From Lysobacteraceae bacterium P (lineage in GTDB: Bacteria; Pseudomonadota; Gammaproteobacteria; Xanthomonadales; Xanthomonadaceae): a stretch of DNA of 64,000 bases. Both the position numbers and the translations under genes were made by a program. The stretch covers positions 1 through 64,000 of the forward strand of contig SCOX01000001.1 of assembly GCA_005503055.1 (NCBI GenBank), written 5' to 3'. The notes under the pieces are model-generated. The model saw only the letters and a list, made by a program, of their open reading frames with translations, searched no databases and had not been told where the DNA came from. Positions 15,893-25,222 of the stretch are shown here, piece by piece (within the stretch, counting starts at the first letter, position 1; each line of letters opens with the position of its first letter).

Positions 15893-18142
15893 ATGATCCG
15901 CAGCGGCAGGACGTACAACAGAAGCAGCCTCAGCCTGGGCATCGCCATCGCGGTGACCCTGCTCGCGCCCATCGCGCACGCACAGGAAAGCAACGCCGAA
16001 AAGCAGGGCGAAGAGGCCACCACGCTCAGCGGCGTCACCGTCACCGCCCGCAAGCGCGAGGAAACGCTGCAGGAAGTGCCGGTGGCGGTCACCGCGTTCA
16101 CCGCCGACGCCCTCGACCAGCTCAACGTGGAAGACCTCAGCGATCTCGACGCGCTGGTGCCAAACCTCACCATCTACGCCGCGCGCGGCTCGTCCAGCAC
16201 GATCACCGCCTACATCCGCGGCGTCGGCCAGTCCGACCCGCTGTGGGGTGTGGACCCGGGCGTGGGCATCTACATGGACGATGTCTACATCGCGCGCCCG
16301 CAGGGCGCTCTGCTGGACGTGTTCGACGTGGAACGCGTGGAAGTGTTGCGCGGCCCGCAGGGCACGCTGTATGGAAAGAACACCATCGGCGGCGCGATCA
16401 AGTACATCTCGCGCGGCCTGAGCGTCGATCCCGACGGCCAGGCGTCGATCACGGTAGGCAACTACAACCAGCTCGACGTGCGCGCGGCCGCCAGCGGTTC
16501 GGTGGGCGACGGCGCGCTGCGCGGCCGCATCGCCGTGGCCAGCCTCAACCGCGATGGTTATGGCGAGAACCTGACCAACGACCAGCCGGTCAGCGACAAG
16601 GAAATCCTCGCCGCGCGCGGCCAGCTCGGCGCCTACGTCAACGACGCCCTCGACATCCAGTTCGCCTTCGACTGGATGGACGACCAGTCCGGCGTGCGCG
16701 GCGCGAAGATGCTCGCGCCCAACCGGTTCGCGCCGGGCTTCGCACCACTGGACGACCGCTACGACATCCGCAGCGGCATGCCCAACGTCAACGACACCGA
16801 GATGAAGGGCATCTCGACCACGGTCAACTGGCGCGTGAACGACGACTGGGCGGTGAAGTACATCCTCGCCAAACGCGAGTCGGACACCCAGACCAACATC
16901 GACTTCGACACGCTGCCCAACAAGGTCGCCGACGTGAAGGCGTTCTACAGCGACGAACAGGTCAGCAACGAACTGCAGGTCAATTACGACGGCGGCGGCC
17001 GCAGCCGCGGCGTCGTCGGCTTGTACTTCTTCGATGGGCAGGCCGGCGGCCAGGTCCTCAACAACTTCTTCAATGCGTCCTTCGGCGACACGCAGGGCAC
17101 GATCTACACCGACCAGTGGGCACTGTACGCGGACTGGACGTTCGATCTGACGGAAAAGCTGAAGCTCGACGTCGGCGCGCGCTACACCGACGAACGCAAG
17201 CACGCCGTCGTCCTCAACCGCTGCTACACCGACGCGACCTTCTCGACGCTGGCGGTGCGCTGCGCGGCCAACAATCCCACGCCCATCGCGGCCAATTTCG
17301 ACAAGCGCATCGATTTCCAGAACACCTCGCCGAAGGTCTCGCTGGATTACCAGATCACCCCGGAAATCATGATCTACGGCCTGGCCTCGCGCGGCTTCAA
17401 GTCGGGCGGCTACAACATCCGTGCGCAGGCGACCGCGGTTCCGCGTTCGGCCGAGCCGTTCGACGACGAGTCCGTCGACAGCTACGAGATCGGCAGCAAG
17501 ATGGCCTTCCTCGACCAGACGCTGTTCCTGAACCTGGCGGCGTTCCACAACAAGTACGAAGACATCCAGCTGTCGGTGTTCACTTCCTACGACAGCAACG
17601 GCGACGGCGTGAACGATGCCTTCTTCGGCGACTTCACCAACGCCGGTTCCGGCACGGTGGAAGGCGTGGAAGTCGAATACCAGTGGCTGCCCACGCCGCA
17701 TTGGCTGATCAGCGGCAACTTCGCCTGGCTCGACGCGAAGTACGACGAATTCATCTACGCCGGCGTGAACATTGCCGACGAGCAGGAATTCACCAACGCA
17801 CCCGAGTTCTCCGGCGCGCTGAACGTCGAGTTCCGCACGCCGTTGTCCGGCGGCGGCGAGATCTCCGCGCGCGTGGGCTACAGCTACCAGGACGACGTGG
17901 TGGCGACGACCGAGATCGTGCGTACGGGTGCGCTGCCGATCACGCAGGACGGCTACGGCCTGGTGAACGCCGGCGTTATCTGGCGCCTCGACGACGCCTG
18001 GTCGTTCTCGCTGCAGGGCACCAACCTGGCCGACAAGGAGTACCGCACCACGGGCTACAACCTGAACGCTGCGCTGGGCGTGTTGACCGGCTTCTACGGC
18101 GCGCCGCGCCAGTACAGCCTGGCGGTGCGGTACGACTTCTGA
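15893..18142 (+). CDS. TonB-dependent outer membrane receptor
   Basis: 749 residues. A signal peptide ends at about residue 26 (IAHAQ), followed by a TonB-box-like segment (TLSGVTVTA). The plug domain includes VERVEVLRGPQGTLYGKNTIGG. A 22-strand-type barrel follows and ends in YSLAVRYDF with a terminal Phe, as expected for outer membrane proteins. It imports a bulky nutrient (siderophore, cobalamin, sugar or similar) using TonB energy; the ligand cannot be told. ATG 15893 is preferred over GTG 15884 because the latter lies too close to the GGGGAGGA ribosome binding site. There are no associated ABC or regulatory genes. Confidence 0.93.
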   Translation: MIRSGRTYNRSSLSLGIAIAVTLLAPIAHAQESNAEKQGEEATTLSGVTVTARKREETLQEVPVAVTAFTADALDQLNVEDLSDLDALVPNLTIYAARGSSSTITAYIRGVGQSDPLWGVDPGVGIYMDDVYIARPQGALLDVFDVERVEVLRGPQGTLYGKNTIGGAIKYISRGLSVDPDGQASITVGNYNQLDVRAAASGSVGDGALRGRIAVASLNRDGYGENLTNDQPVSDKEILAARGQLGAYVNDALDIQFAFDWMDDQSGVRGAKMLAPNRFAPGFAPLDDRYDIRSGMPNVNDTEMKGISTTVNWRVNDDWAVKYILAKRESDTQTNIDFDTLPNKVADVKAFYSDEQVSNELQVNYDGGGRSRGVVGLYFFDGQAGGQVLNNFFNASFGDTQGTIYTDQWALYADWTFDLTEKLKLDVGARYTDERKHAVVLNRCYTDATFSTLAVRCAANNPTPIAANFDKRIDFQNTSPKVSLDYQITPEIMIYGLASRGFKSGGYNIRAQATAVPRSAEPFDDESVDSYEIGSKMAFLDQTLFLNLAAFHNKYEDIQLSVFTSYDSNGDGVNDAFFGDFTNAGSGTVEGVEVEYQWLPTPHWLISGNFAWLDAKYDEFIYAGVNIADEQEFTNAPEFSGALNVEFRTPLSGGGEISARVGYSYQDDVVATTEIVRTGALPITQDGYGLVNAGVIWRLDDAWSFSLQGTNLADKEYRTTGYNLNAALGVLTGFYGAPRQYSLAVRYDF

Positions 18143-18189
18143 GGCGACGCTTCGGGTGCGCTTCACCTGCCCGGGCTGCGACGGATATT

Positions 18190-18220
18190 CCTTGTCCCTC
18201 CGGCGACCGGAGGGACAAGG
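18190..18220. terminator. perfect 14-bp inverted repeat after the receptor gene
   Basis: CCTTGTCCCTCCGG, loop CGA, CCGGAGGGACAAGG. The RNA hairpin would be very stable but has no T tract. It could be a transcript-stabilising end, or a Rho-dependent end structure for the receptor mRNA. Confidence 0.5.
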
Positions 18221-18249
18221 ACTCAACGATGTCGTCGAGGTTGCTGCAA

Positions 18250-18440
18250 GGCGCGCACGAGTACCCGTCTGCCCTCGATCGAGTCCCGGAGAGGTTCGCG
18301 AGGGTGCGCGCGAGCCTCGCGCGGGCAGCCCGATGCCCGGCGTCGGGTGCGGAGGACCCTCGCGAGGGATGCCGGCACCCTCGCGAGGCTCGCGCGAACC
18401 CGCGCGAGGGTGCCGGCAAGGGTCGCGAGGGTAGGGAAGA
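18250..18440. repeat. degenerate GCGAGGGT/CTCGCGA repeat stretch
   Basis: Blocks related to CCCTCGCGA recur with a spacing close to 22 bp (for example around 18315, 18358, 18379, 18401 and 18423). Both the blocks and the spacing resemble the clean array at 54883-55200, so this looks like a decayed or diverged relative. Confidence 0.55.
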
Positions 18441-18668
18441 CACCTCGCGTTGCTACAAAGTCGCAGCCCGCAGGTGCGCGGCAGCCGCGCGAAGGTGCGC
18501 AAGTCCCCGGCCGAAGGCGCCGCGCACTCGTTCGAGGGTGAGCGCGTGCCCGTTGGAGGGCAGACGGCCGCCCTCGCGCGCCCTTCGAATGCACCGACGC
18601 AGCCCTCGCCGATGCGGCCGGCGCGCCACGCGTCGCTTTCGCTATCCTCGCCCGATGCCGCCACGCCG

Positions 18669-21600
18669 ATGCCCATGCTGAGCTTCACCGCCGTGGCCCT
18701 CGCCAGCCTCGCCTGGCTGGCGCTGATGTTCGGCACGGCGTTGTACGCCGAGCGCCGGCCGACGGTGCTGGCGCGGCACTGGCGCCATGTCTATGCGCTC
18801 TCGCTGGCGGTGCACTGCACCTCGTGGACGTTCTACGGCACGGTCACCCAGGCCGCGCGCTACGGCTGGCCGCTGCCGCCGACGTTCCTCGGCGCGATCG
18901 TGCTGTATGGGCTGGCGATCGCGTTCATGGTCAAGCTGGTGCGCCTGTCGCGCGAGACCAACGCGACCTCGCTCGCCGACCTCATCGCCACGCGGCTGGG
19001 CAAAGACGCGTGGCTCGCCGCGACCGTCACCCTGATCGCCGCGCTCGGACTGATCCCGTACATCGCGCTGCAACTCAAGGCCGTGGCGATGAGCTTCGCC
19101 ATGCTCACCACGCGCACCGCCGAGGGTGCGGCGGCCCCGGCCTGGCAGGACAGCGCGCTGTATGTCGCCTTGGCGATGGCGCTGTTCGCGATGCTGTTCG
19201 GCACGCGCCGTGCGAGTGCGGCCGAACACAACCGCGGCCTCGTGTTGGCGATGGCCTTCGAGTCGGTGTTCAAGCTCGCCGCGATGCTCGCGCTCGGCGC
19301 GTTCGTCTGGTTCGGGCTGGGCGACCTGCCGCAGGCCGCGGTGCAACCGCCGCCCACCGCCGACGGCTTCGCCCCGCTGGTGCTGCTCGGCGCCCTGGCG
19401 ATGTTCATCCTGCCGCACCAGTTCCACGTCGGCGTCGTGGAGTGCCGCGACGAGCGCGACGTGCGCACTGCGCGCTGGCAGTTCCCGTTGTACCTGATCC
19501 TGATCGCGTTGCCGGTGTTGCCGCTGGCGACGGCCGGGCAGGCGCTGCTGGCCGGCAGCGACGTGCCATCGGACCTGTACGTGCTGGCGCTGCCGTTGTC
19601 GCAGGGGCACGAAGGGTTGGCGCTGTTCGCCTTCCTCGGCGGGCTCAGCGCGGCTACGGGCATGGTGGTGGTCAGCACGCTCACGCTGAGCCTGATGATC
19701 GGCAACCACTGGTTCGCGCCCGGCCTGCTGCGTGGCGCGTGGTCGCGCAACGACGGCAGCGACCTGCGCGGAAGCGTCATCGCGCTGCGCCGCTGCGGCA
19801 TCGTGGCGATCATGCTGCTGGCGTGGGCGTACAGCCGCCTGCTCGCCGGCAGCGATGCGCTGGCCGACGTGGGTGCGGTGTCGTTCTCGGCGTTGGCGAC
19901 GCTGGCGCCGGTGCTGTGCTTCGCGGTGTGGCGCCCGCAGACACCGGCGCGCGCGGCGGTGATCGGCATCGTCGCCGGCTTTGCGGCGTGGGCGTGGGTG
20001 CTGCTGCTGCCGATGACCTTCGAAGCCCGCGGCGACGCGCCCGCGTGGATCGCCCACGGCCCGCTCGAGATCGGCTGGCTGGCGCCCGAGGGCCTGTTCG
20101 GCCTGACCGGATGGAGCCGCCTCGGCCGCGCGGTGGGCGCGAGCCTGTTCGTCGGCACGGCGGCGACGGTGATTGCCGCGCTGTGGCGCCGCGAGGCGCC
20201 GCGCCGCGCGCAACGTGGCCTGGACCTGCGCACGTTGCGCGACGCCGGCCTGCGGTTCCTGCCGCGCGAGCGCGTCGCCCAGCTGCTCGACGGCGTGCCT
20301 GCCGAAGGCCCGGTGGCGACGTCGGTGGAAGCGGGCATTGAACGCGAACTCGCCGCGGTGCTGGGATCGGCCTCCGCGCGCGTGCTGCTCGATGCCGCCC
20401 GGCGCGCCACCGGCCACGACCTGGACACCGTCGCGGCGATCGTCGGCGAGGCCTCGGCGGACCTGCGCTTCAACCAGCGCGTGCTCGAAGCGGCGCTGCA
20501 AAACATGAGCCAGGGCATCAGCGTGGTCGATGCCGAACTGCGCCTGGTCGCCTGGAACCGCCGCTACGCCGAGCTGTTCAACTTCCCGCCGGAGCTGCTG
20601 ACGGTGGGGCGGCCGATCGGCGAGCTATCGCGCTGGGCCTTGCAGCGCCTGCCCGCGCGGGGCTGGAGCGAACGCGAGCTCGAACGTGCGCTGGAGCGCA
20701 GGCTGGCCTTCATGCGCGCCGGCACGGCGCACCTGTCCGAACGCGTGCTGCCCGACGGCAGCATCGTCGAGATCCGCGGCAACCCGATGCCGGGCGGCGG
20801 CTTTGTCGCCACCTTCACCGACGTCACCGCGTTCCGCCGCGCCGAAGCCGGCCTGATCATGGCGAACGAGACGCTGGAGCTGCGCGTGGTCGAGCGCACC
20901 GCCGACCTGGAAATCGCCAAGCGCGAGGCCGAGCGCGCCAACGAGGCCAAGAGTCGCTTCCTCGCCGCGATCGGCCACGACCTGATGCAGCCGCTGCACG
21001 CCGCGCAGTTGTTCGCCGACGCGCTGGGCCAGCAACTGCACGACACGCCGCAGCGCGAGACCGTGGCGCAGATCGGCGGCGCCCTGGATTCGACCAATGA
21101 TCTGCTCACCGGCCTGCTCGACATGTCGCGGCTGGAAGCCGGCGGGCTGGTGCCGCAACCGCGCGCGTTCCCGCTGGCCGACGTACTGGAGCCGCTGGCG
21201 TCCGAGTTCCGCGCGATTTCCGCCGCGCACGGCCTGCGCTTCGGCTTCGTCGGCACGCGCGCCTGGACCCACAGCGATCCGCAGCTGCTGCGCCGCGTGC
21301 TGCAGAACTTCCTCGCCAACGCGGTGCGCTACACCAGACAAGGCAGCGTCGTGTTCGGCGTGCGGCGCGACGGCGACGGTTTGCGCATCGAAGTGCACGA
21401 CACCGGCCCGGGCATCGCGGCCGATGAGCAGACCGCGATCTTCGAGGAATTCCGCCGTGGCGAGGACGCGCCCGGGCAGGGGCTCGGGCTGGGGCTGTCG
21501 ATCGCCGAACGCATCGCGCAATTGCTCGGCGCGCCGCTGGCGTTGCGCAGCACGCTCGGTGCGGGCACGGTGTTTTCGGTGCGTGTCGCGCAGGCGCCGC

Positions 21601-22031
21601 GTCCGCCGCTAGCGCCGCATGCAGCGCAGCCGTCGCACTCGCGCGAAGGGCAGGCGCTGCGTGTGCTGCTGGTGGACAACGACCCGATGGCGATGGACGC
21701 GCTCGCCGTGGTGTTGCAGCGCTGGGGCTTCGAGGTGGTCACCGCGCTCGACGGCGTCGAAGCCGAAGCGGCGCTGCATCGCGCGCCCGCGGCGCTGTGG
21801 CTGTTCGACTACCACCTCGACGACGGCGACACCGGCGTGCTGCTGGCGCAGCGGCTGGCGTCGCAGTTCGGCGCGCGGCCGACGCTGATCCTGAGCGCCG
21901 ATCGCGGCGAGGACGTGCGCCGGGCCGTGCACGAGGCGGGTTTGTCGCTGCTCGCCAAACCGGTCAAGCCGTTGGCGCTGAAGTCGGTGCTCGATCGCGC
22001 GCTGGCGGCGCGGGAGCTGGAGCTGTCCTGA
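18669..22031 (+). CDS. hybrid sensor kinase with sodium/solute-symporter domain (CrbS/MxtR-like)
   Basis: 1120 residues. An SSS-family transporter-like domain with about 12-13 helices (1-500) is followed by a PAS domain (from about 605, NMSQGISVVDAELRLVAWN) and a short coiled coil (LELRVVERTADLEIAKREAERANEAK). A HisKA domain follows with the phospho-acceptor near residue 769 (IGHDLMQPLHAAQ), then HATPase (HDTGPGIA, GQGLGLGLS) and a C-terminal receiver (from about 996; phospho-acceptor in LFDYHLDD near 1046). This is the CrbS/MxtR layout. In Pseudomonas and Vibrio such kinases, with a NarL-type partner, control acetyl-CoA synthetase and acetate use. A NarL-type regulator is encoded convergently next door. 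ATG 18669 and 18675 are both possible starts. Confidence 0.88.
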   Translation: MPMLSFTAVALASLAWLALMFGTALYAERRPTVLARHWRHVYALSLAVHCTSWTFYGTVTQAARYGWPLPPTFLGAIVLYGLAIAFMVKLVRLSRETNATSLADLIATRLGKDAWLAATVTLIAALGLIPYIALQLKAVAMSFAMLTTRTAEGAAAPAWQDSALYVALAMALFAMLFGTRRASAAEHNRGLVLAMAFESVFKLAAMLALGAFVWFGLGDLPQAAVQPPPTADGFAPLVLLGALAMFILPHQFHVGVVECRDERDVRTARWQFPLYLILIALPVLPLATAGQALLAGSDVPSDLYVLALPLSQGHEGLALFAFLGGLSAATGMVVVSTLTLSLMIGNHWFAPGLLRGAWSRNDGSDLRGSVIALRRCGIVAIMLLAWAYSRLLAGSDALADVGAVSFSALATLAPVLCFAVWRPQTPARAAVIGIVAGFAAWAWVLLLPMTFEARGDAPAWIAHGPLEIGWLAPEGLFGLTGWSRLGRAVGASLFVGTAATVIAALWRREAPRRAQRGLDLRTLRDAGLRFLPRERVAQLLDGVPAEGPVATSVEAGIERELAAVLGSASARVLLDAARRATGHDLDTVAAIVGEASADLRFNQRVLEAALQNMSQGISVVDAELRLVAWNRRYAELFNFPPELLTVGRPIGELSRWALQRLPARGWSERELERALERRLAFMRAGTAHLSERVLPDGSIVEIRGNPMPGGGFVATFTDVTAFRRAEAGLIMANETLELRVVERTADLEIAKREAERANEAKSRFLAAIGHDLMQPLHAAQLFADALGQQLHDTPQRETVAQIGGALDSTNDLLTGLLDMSRLEAGGLVPQPRAFPLADVLEPLASEFRAISAAHGLRFGFVGTRAWTHSDPQLLRRVLQNFLANAVRYTRQGSVVFGVRRDGDGLRIEVHDTGPGIAADEQTAIFEEFRRGEDAPGQGLGLGLSIAERIAQLLGAPLALRSTLGAGTVFSVRVAQAPRPPLAPHAAQPSHSREGQALRVLLVDNDPMAMDALAVVLQRWGFEVVTALDGVEAEAALHRAPAALWLFDYHLDDGDTGVLLAQRLASQFGARPTLILSADRGEDVRRAVHEAGLSLLAKPVKPLALKSVLDRALAARELELS

Positions 22032-22412
22032 GCGGACAGTAGCCCGGGTAAGCGCAGCGCACCCCGGGCTCCGATCGTCCAGTCTCGCCGAAATCCCGGA
22101 TGCGCTGTGCTTACCCGGACCACCCGAATGCGGTCAGCTCGTGGGCGCCATACCGTTATGCCGCTCGGCGCATCGATGCCGCGATGCGCGGTGCAACGCG
22201 CTTCGCTTATCGCACCCGACGGACTGCCGACTTCCACTCCGTCATCCCAGCGCACGCTGGGATCCATGTTGCTCTTCCTTCCCGTCTGTTCGAGTCTCGA
22301 ACGGCCAAATGGATTCGAGCTTTCGCTGGAATGACGAGTGGAGGGGTGGACGACGTAACGGCCTGGATCCGACTTCGCCGGCATGACGGGTCTTCGATGG
22401 GACGTGTAGCGC
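22032..22412. repeat. gene-free region packed with three dispersed palindromic repeat families
   Basis: 381 nt between convergent kinase and regulator genes. A family A pair lies at 22039-22070 and 22095-22121. A family B copy is at about 22141-22217 (ending GGTGCAACGCGCTTCGCTTAT). A family C pair is at 22239-22337 (CGTCATCCCAGC arm, GCTGGAATGACG arm). No coding sequence is supported here. Confidence 0.85.
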
Positions 22413-23078
22413 TCAGCCCGCGAGCTGCCTCGCCGGGTCGGCCAGTTCCAGCTCGCGCAAGACGACGCTGGCCTGGGTGCGGTTGCGCACGCCGAGGCGT
22501 TCGAAGATCGCCGACAGGTGCGCCTTCACGGTGCGCTCCTGCACGTCCAGGCGGTCGGCGATCTGTTTGTTGAGCAGACCCTGCGCGACCAGCGTCAGGA
22601 CGCGGAATTGCTGTGGCGACAGGCTCGCCAGGCGCGCGGCGAGGTCGGCATCGCCGCTGTCGCTCTGTGTGCGCGAAACCGCCGCGCGCAACGAACCCGG
22701 CAGCCATTGCTCGCAGGCGAGCACGGCGCGGATGGCGTCGCGCAGCTCGTCCAGGCCGGCGCTCTTGGGCAGGTAGCCGGCGGCGCCGTGGTCGAGCGCG
22801 CGGCGCACCACGCGCGGGTCGTCATTTGCCGACACCACCACGACGGCCACGCCCGGGTATTGCGCGCGGATCGCCGCCAGTCCCGCCAGCCCGTGGTTGC
22901 CGGGCATGTGCAGGTCGAGCAGGACCAGGTCGATACCGCCGTCCGATTCCAGCGCCGCGAGTACCGCCTCGAGGCTGCCCGCTTCCTGGATCTCCGCGTC
23001 CGCCACGGCCTCCATCGCCGCCTGCCGCAGCGCGGTGCGGAACAGCGGGTGGTCGTCGGCGATCAGCAGGGTCGGCAT
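22413..23078 (-). CDS. NarL/FixJ-family response regulator (CrbR/ErdR-like)
   Basis: 221 residues. The receiver domain has the acidic pair D8/D9, phospho-acceptor D55 (LVLLDLHMPG) and lysine in LPKSAG. A LuxR-type helix-turn-helix follows at about 150-210 (LSPQQFRVLTLVAQGLLNKQIADRL, ending VKAHLSAIFERLGVRNRTQA). Placed tail-to-tail with a CrbS-like hybrid kinase, it is the probable output regulator of that kinase and would activate acetate and carbon-use genes outside this window. The pairing is inferred from location and family resemblance. Confidence 0.93.
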   Translation of the reverse strand: MPTLLIADDHPLFRTALRQAAMEAVADAEIQEAGSLEAVLAALESDGGIDLVLLDLHMPGNHGLAGLAAIRAQYPGVAVVVVSANDDPRVVRRALDHGAAGYLPKSAGLDELRDAIRAVLACEQWLPGSLRAAVSRTQSDSGDADLAARLASLSPQQFRVLTLVAQGLLNKQIADRLDVQERTVKAHLSAIFERLGVRNRTQASVVLRELELADPARQLAG

Positions 23079-23173
23079 GGGCCAAGCCTAGCAAGCGTGC
23101 GCGCCCGCGGCGCATTGCGATGCCGGTACGAAAGTACGATGGGCGGCGCGGACGGCCTTGCTAGGCTCGCCAC

Positions 23174-24985
23174 ATGAACCTGACACCCGTCCGCATCGCC
23201 GTCGCCGGGGCCGCGCTCGCGCTGGCCGCCTGCGCCACGACCCACCCGCGCAGCACGAACGAGGCCGCACCGGTGTTCTCGCAAACGCGCACGACGCAAC
23301 ATCGCGATGGCGACGACCTGCTCACGGGCGGCCTGGGCCTGGCGGGACTGCGCGCCTTGACGCCGCCGGCCTTCGCCGACCTCGCGCAGCCCACGCCGGC
23401 CGAACTGCGCCGTCGCGCGCTGTGGAACAACTGGCGCGGCATCGCCGACCTCGCGCCGGGCGGTGGCTATGGCGAGCTTTACGGCAGCACGGCCGCCGTG
23501 CCGGGCCGCGAGTTCAGCGCCTTGGCCACCGTGGCCGGTGCATCGCAGCCGCATCGCGTGCTCGTGCAGGTGCCCGATGCGTTCGACGTCGCCAAGCGCT
23601 GCGTCGTGGTCACCGCGTCCTCCGGATCGCGCGGCATCTACGGCTCGATCGCCGTCGCCGGGGCGTGGGGCCTGCCGAAGGGCTGCGCGGTGGCGTACAC
23701 CGACAAGGGCGCGGGCACGGACTACTTCGACCTCGACGCGGGGCTGGGCGTGCGTGCGGATGGCACGATCGGCGCGCGCGGCGAAGGCCTGGCCTTCGAG
23801 CCGGTCACCGCGGCCTCTTCCGGCGTCGCCTTCAAGCACGCGCATTCGCGCGACAACCCCGAAGCCGATTGGGGCCGCCACGTGAAGCAGGCCGCGCAGT
23901 TCGCGCTGGTTTCGCTCGATGCGGCGTTCCCTCAGGCGGCGCCGTTCACCTTCGACAACACGCGGGTGATCGCGGTCGGCCTGTCCAACGGCGGCGGCGC
24001 GGTGTTGCGCGCAGCAGAGCTGGACGGCGACTGGCTGGACGCGGTGGTCGCGGGCGAACCGAACGTCTACGTGGACGCTGCGCGCCCGCTCTACGACTAC
24101 ACCACGCAAGCCGCGCTGCTGATGCCGTGTGCGCTGCTGCACCTGCAGAACCTGCCGCAGCCGCCGCTCGCGGCGCAGGCGACACCGTTGTGGACCCAGC
24201 GCTGCGCGGCGCTGAAGGACCTGGGCGTGATCGAAGGCGCCGATACCGCCGCGCAGGCGCGTTCCGCATTCGAGGCGATGAAGGCGGCGGGCTGGACCGA
24301 AAACGCGCTGCGTGCCGGCGCGTTGTCGGTGGGGTTCGACCTGTGGCGCGCGGTCGCGGTGACGTACGCCTCGGCCTACGGTCGCTACGGGTTCGGCGAG
24401 CTGCCGTGCGGCAACCGTTACGCTGCGTTGGGCCCCGACTTCGCCGAGCGCGCGGCGACGGCGGCCGAGCGCGCGGCGTGGTGGCCGGACGCCAGCGGCA
24501 TTCCGCCGGGCGCGGGCGTGAGCATCGTCGAACCCAACCCAACGACGCCGCTGACCACGCTGCGATGCCTGCGCGAGCTGTGGACCGGCGACGACGCGAA
24601 CGCGCAGCGCGTGAAGCAGGGCGTGGCCGAAACCCGCGCCGGCCTGCCGCGCGCTGGCCTGCCGGTGCTGGTGATCCACGGCACCGACGACGGCCTGATC
24701 CCGCCGGCCTTCAGCAGCGCGCCGTACGTGCGAACGGCGCAGGCCGCCGGACGCGACGTGCGCTATTGGCAGGTGCGCAACGCCCAGCATTTCGACGCCT
24801 TCCTCGGCCTGCCCGACTACGGTGCGCGCTACCTGCCGCTGCTGCCTTACGTGTACGAAGCGCTGGAGCGGGTGAGTGCACATCTGGACGGCGGCTCGCC
24901 GCTGCCGGTCGATTCGGTGATCGCCACGACGCCGCGCGGGGCGGGCAAGGCCTTGCAGGCCACGGACCTGGCGATGCCGCGCTGA
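23174..24985 (+). CDS. D-(-)-3-hydroxybutyrate oligomer hydrolase
   Basis: 603 residues, matching the 3HB-oligomer hydrolase family in length and in segments such as NNWRGIADLAPGGGYG and GLSNGGG. The nucleophile Ser lies in the latter, near residue 270. The Asp and His of the triad are probably in HGTDDGLIPP and NAQHFDAFLG. It cleaves oligomers from polyhydroxybutyrate breakdown into monomers. An N-terminal lipoprotein-type signal (ALALAACATT) suggests a membrane-anchored, exported form. The PHA synthase genes phaE-phaC follow within 1 kb, so synthesis and turnover functions are grouped. Confidence 0.9.
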   Translation: MNLTPVRIAVAGAALALAACATTHPRSTNEAAPVFSQTRTTQHRDGDDLLTGGLGLAGLRALTPPAFADLAQPTPAELRRRALWNNWRGIADLAPGGGYGELYGSTAAVPGREFSALATVAGASQPHRVLVQVPDAFDVAKRCVVVTASSGSRGIYGSIAVAGAWGLPKGCAVAYTDKGAGTDYFDLDAGLGVRADGTIGARGEGLAFEPVTAASSGVAFKHAHSRDNPEADWGRHVKQAAQFALVSLDAAFPQAAPFTFDNTRVIAVGLSNGGGAVLRAAELDGDWLDAVVAGEPNVYVDAARPLYDYTTQAALLMPCALLHLQNLPQPPLAAQATPLWTQRCAALKDLGVIEGADTAAQARSAFEAMKAAGWTENALRAGALSVGFDLWRAVAVTYASAYGRYGFGELPCGNRYAALGPDFAERAATAAERAAWWPDASGIPPGAGVSIVEPNPTTPLTTLRCLRELWTGDDANAQRVKQGVAETRAGLPRAGLPVLVIHGTDDGLIPPAFSSAPYVRTAQAAGRDVRYWQVRNAQHFDAFLGLPDYGARYLPLLPYVYEALERVSAHLDGGSPLPVDSVIATTPRGAGKALQATDLAMPR

Positions 24986-25035
24986 GGGGGCGCGCGGGTG
25001 ATTCCGCTGCGGGGAGGATGGCGCGTCCTCCTCCC

Positions 25036-25140
25036 CGTTCGTCCTGAGCGTAGGCCCGCAGGGCCGAAGTCGAAGGATGGGTGGCGCGACGGTCGCTGGC
25101 CCTTCCACTTCGCGCTGCGCGCTACGCTCAGGACGAACGG
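25036..25140. repeat. dispersed inverted repeat with CGTTCGTCCTGAGCGTAG arm
   Basis: CGTTCGTCCTGAGCGTAG at about 25036-25053 and its inverted arm CTACGCTCAGGACGAACG at about 25122-25139 flank GCAGGGCCGAAGTCGAAGGA-type sequence. Repeats of this wording are widespread between genes in many proteobacteria. It ends the oligomer hydrolase transcript and precedes pssA. Confidence 0.8.
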
Positions 25141-25222
25141 TGGAGGCAGCGAGAGCTACGCCTCTTGCTGGCTTCACGTCCGATTTGGCAGGCTGGCGGC
25201 TTCCCCGGACACGGAGCGCCGC

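Larger units (their letters stand above)
18143..18668. other. gene-free region with inverted repeat and decayed 22-bp-type repeats
   Basis: 526 nt between the receptor and the hybrid kinase. It contains part of a family A-like palindrome right after the receptor stop, a perfect 14-bp inverted repeat at 18190-18220, and a stretch at about 18250-18440 with recurring CTCGCGA/GCGAGGGT blocks. Some frames stay open across it because of the GC content, but none has a plausible start or ribosome binding site. Confidence 0.75.

Noticed and set aside
15866-18736. Open frame of over 950 codons antisense to the TonB-dependent receptor
   Set aside because: Composition is that of a shadow frame, with runs of Val/Asp/Arg/His and no domain. 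The receptor is well supported by plug and barrel features.
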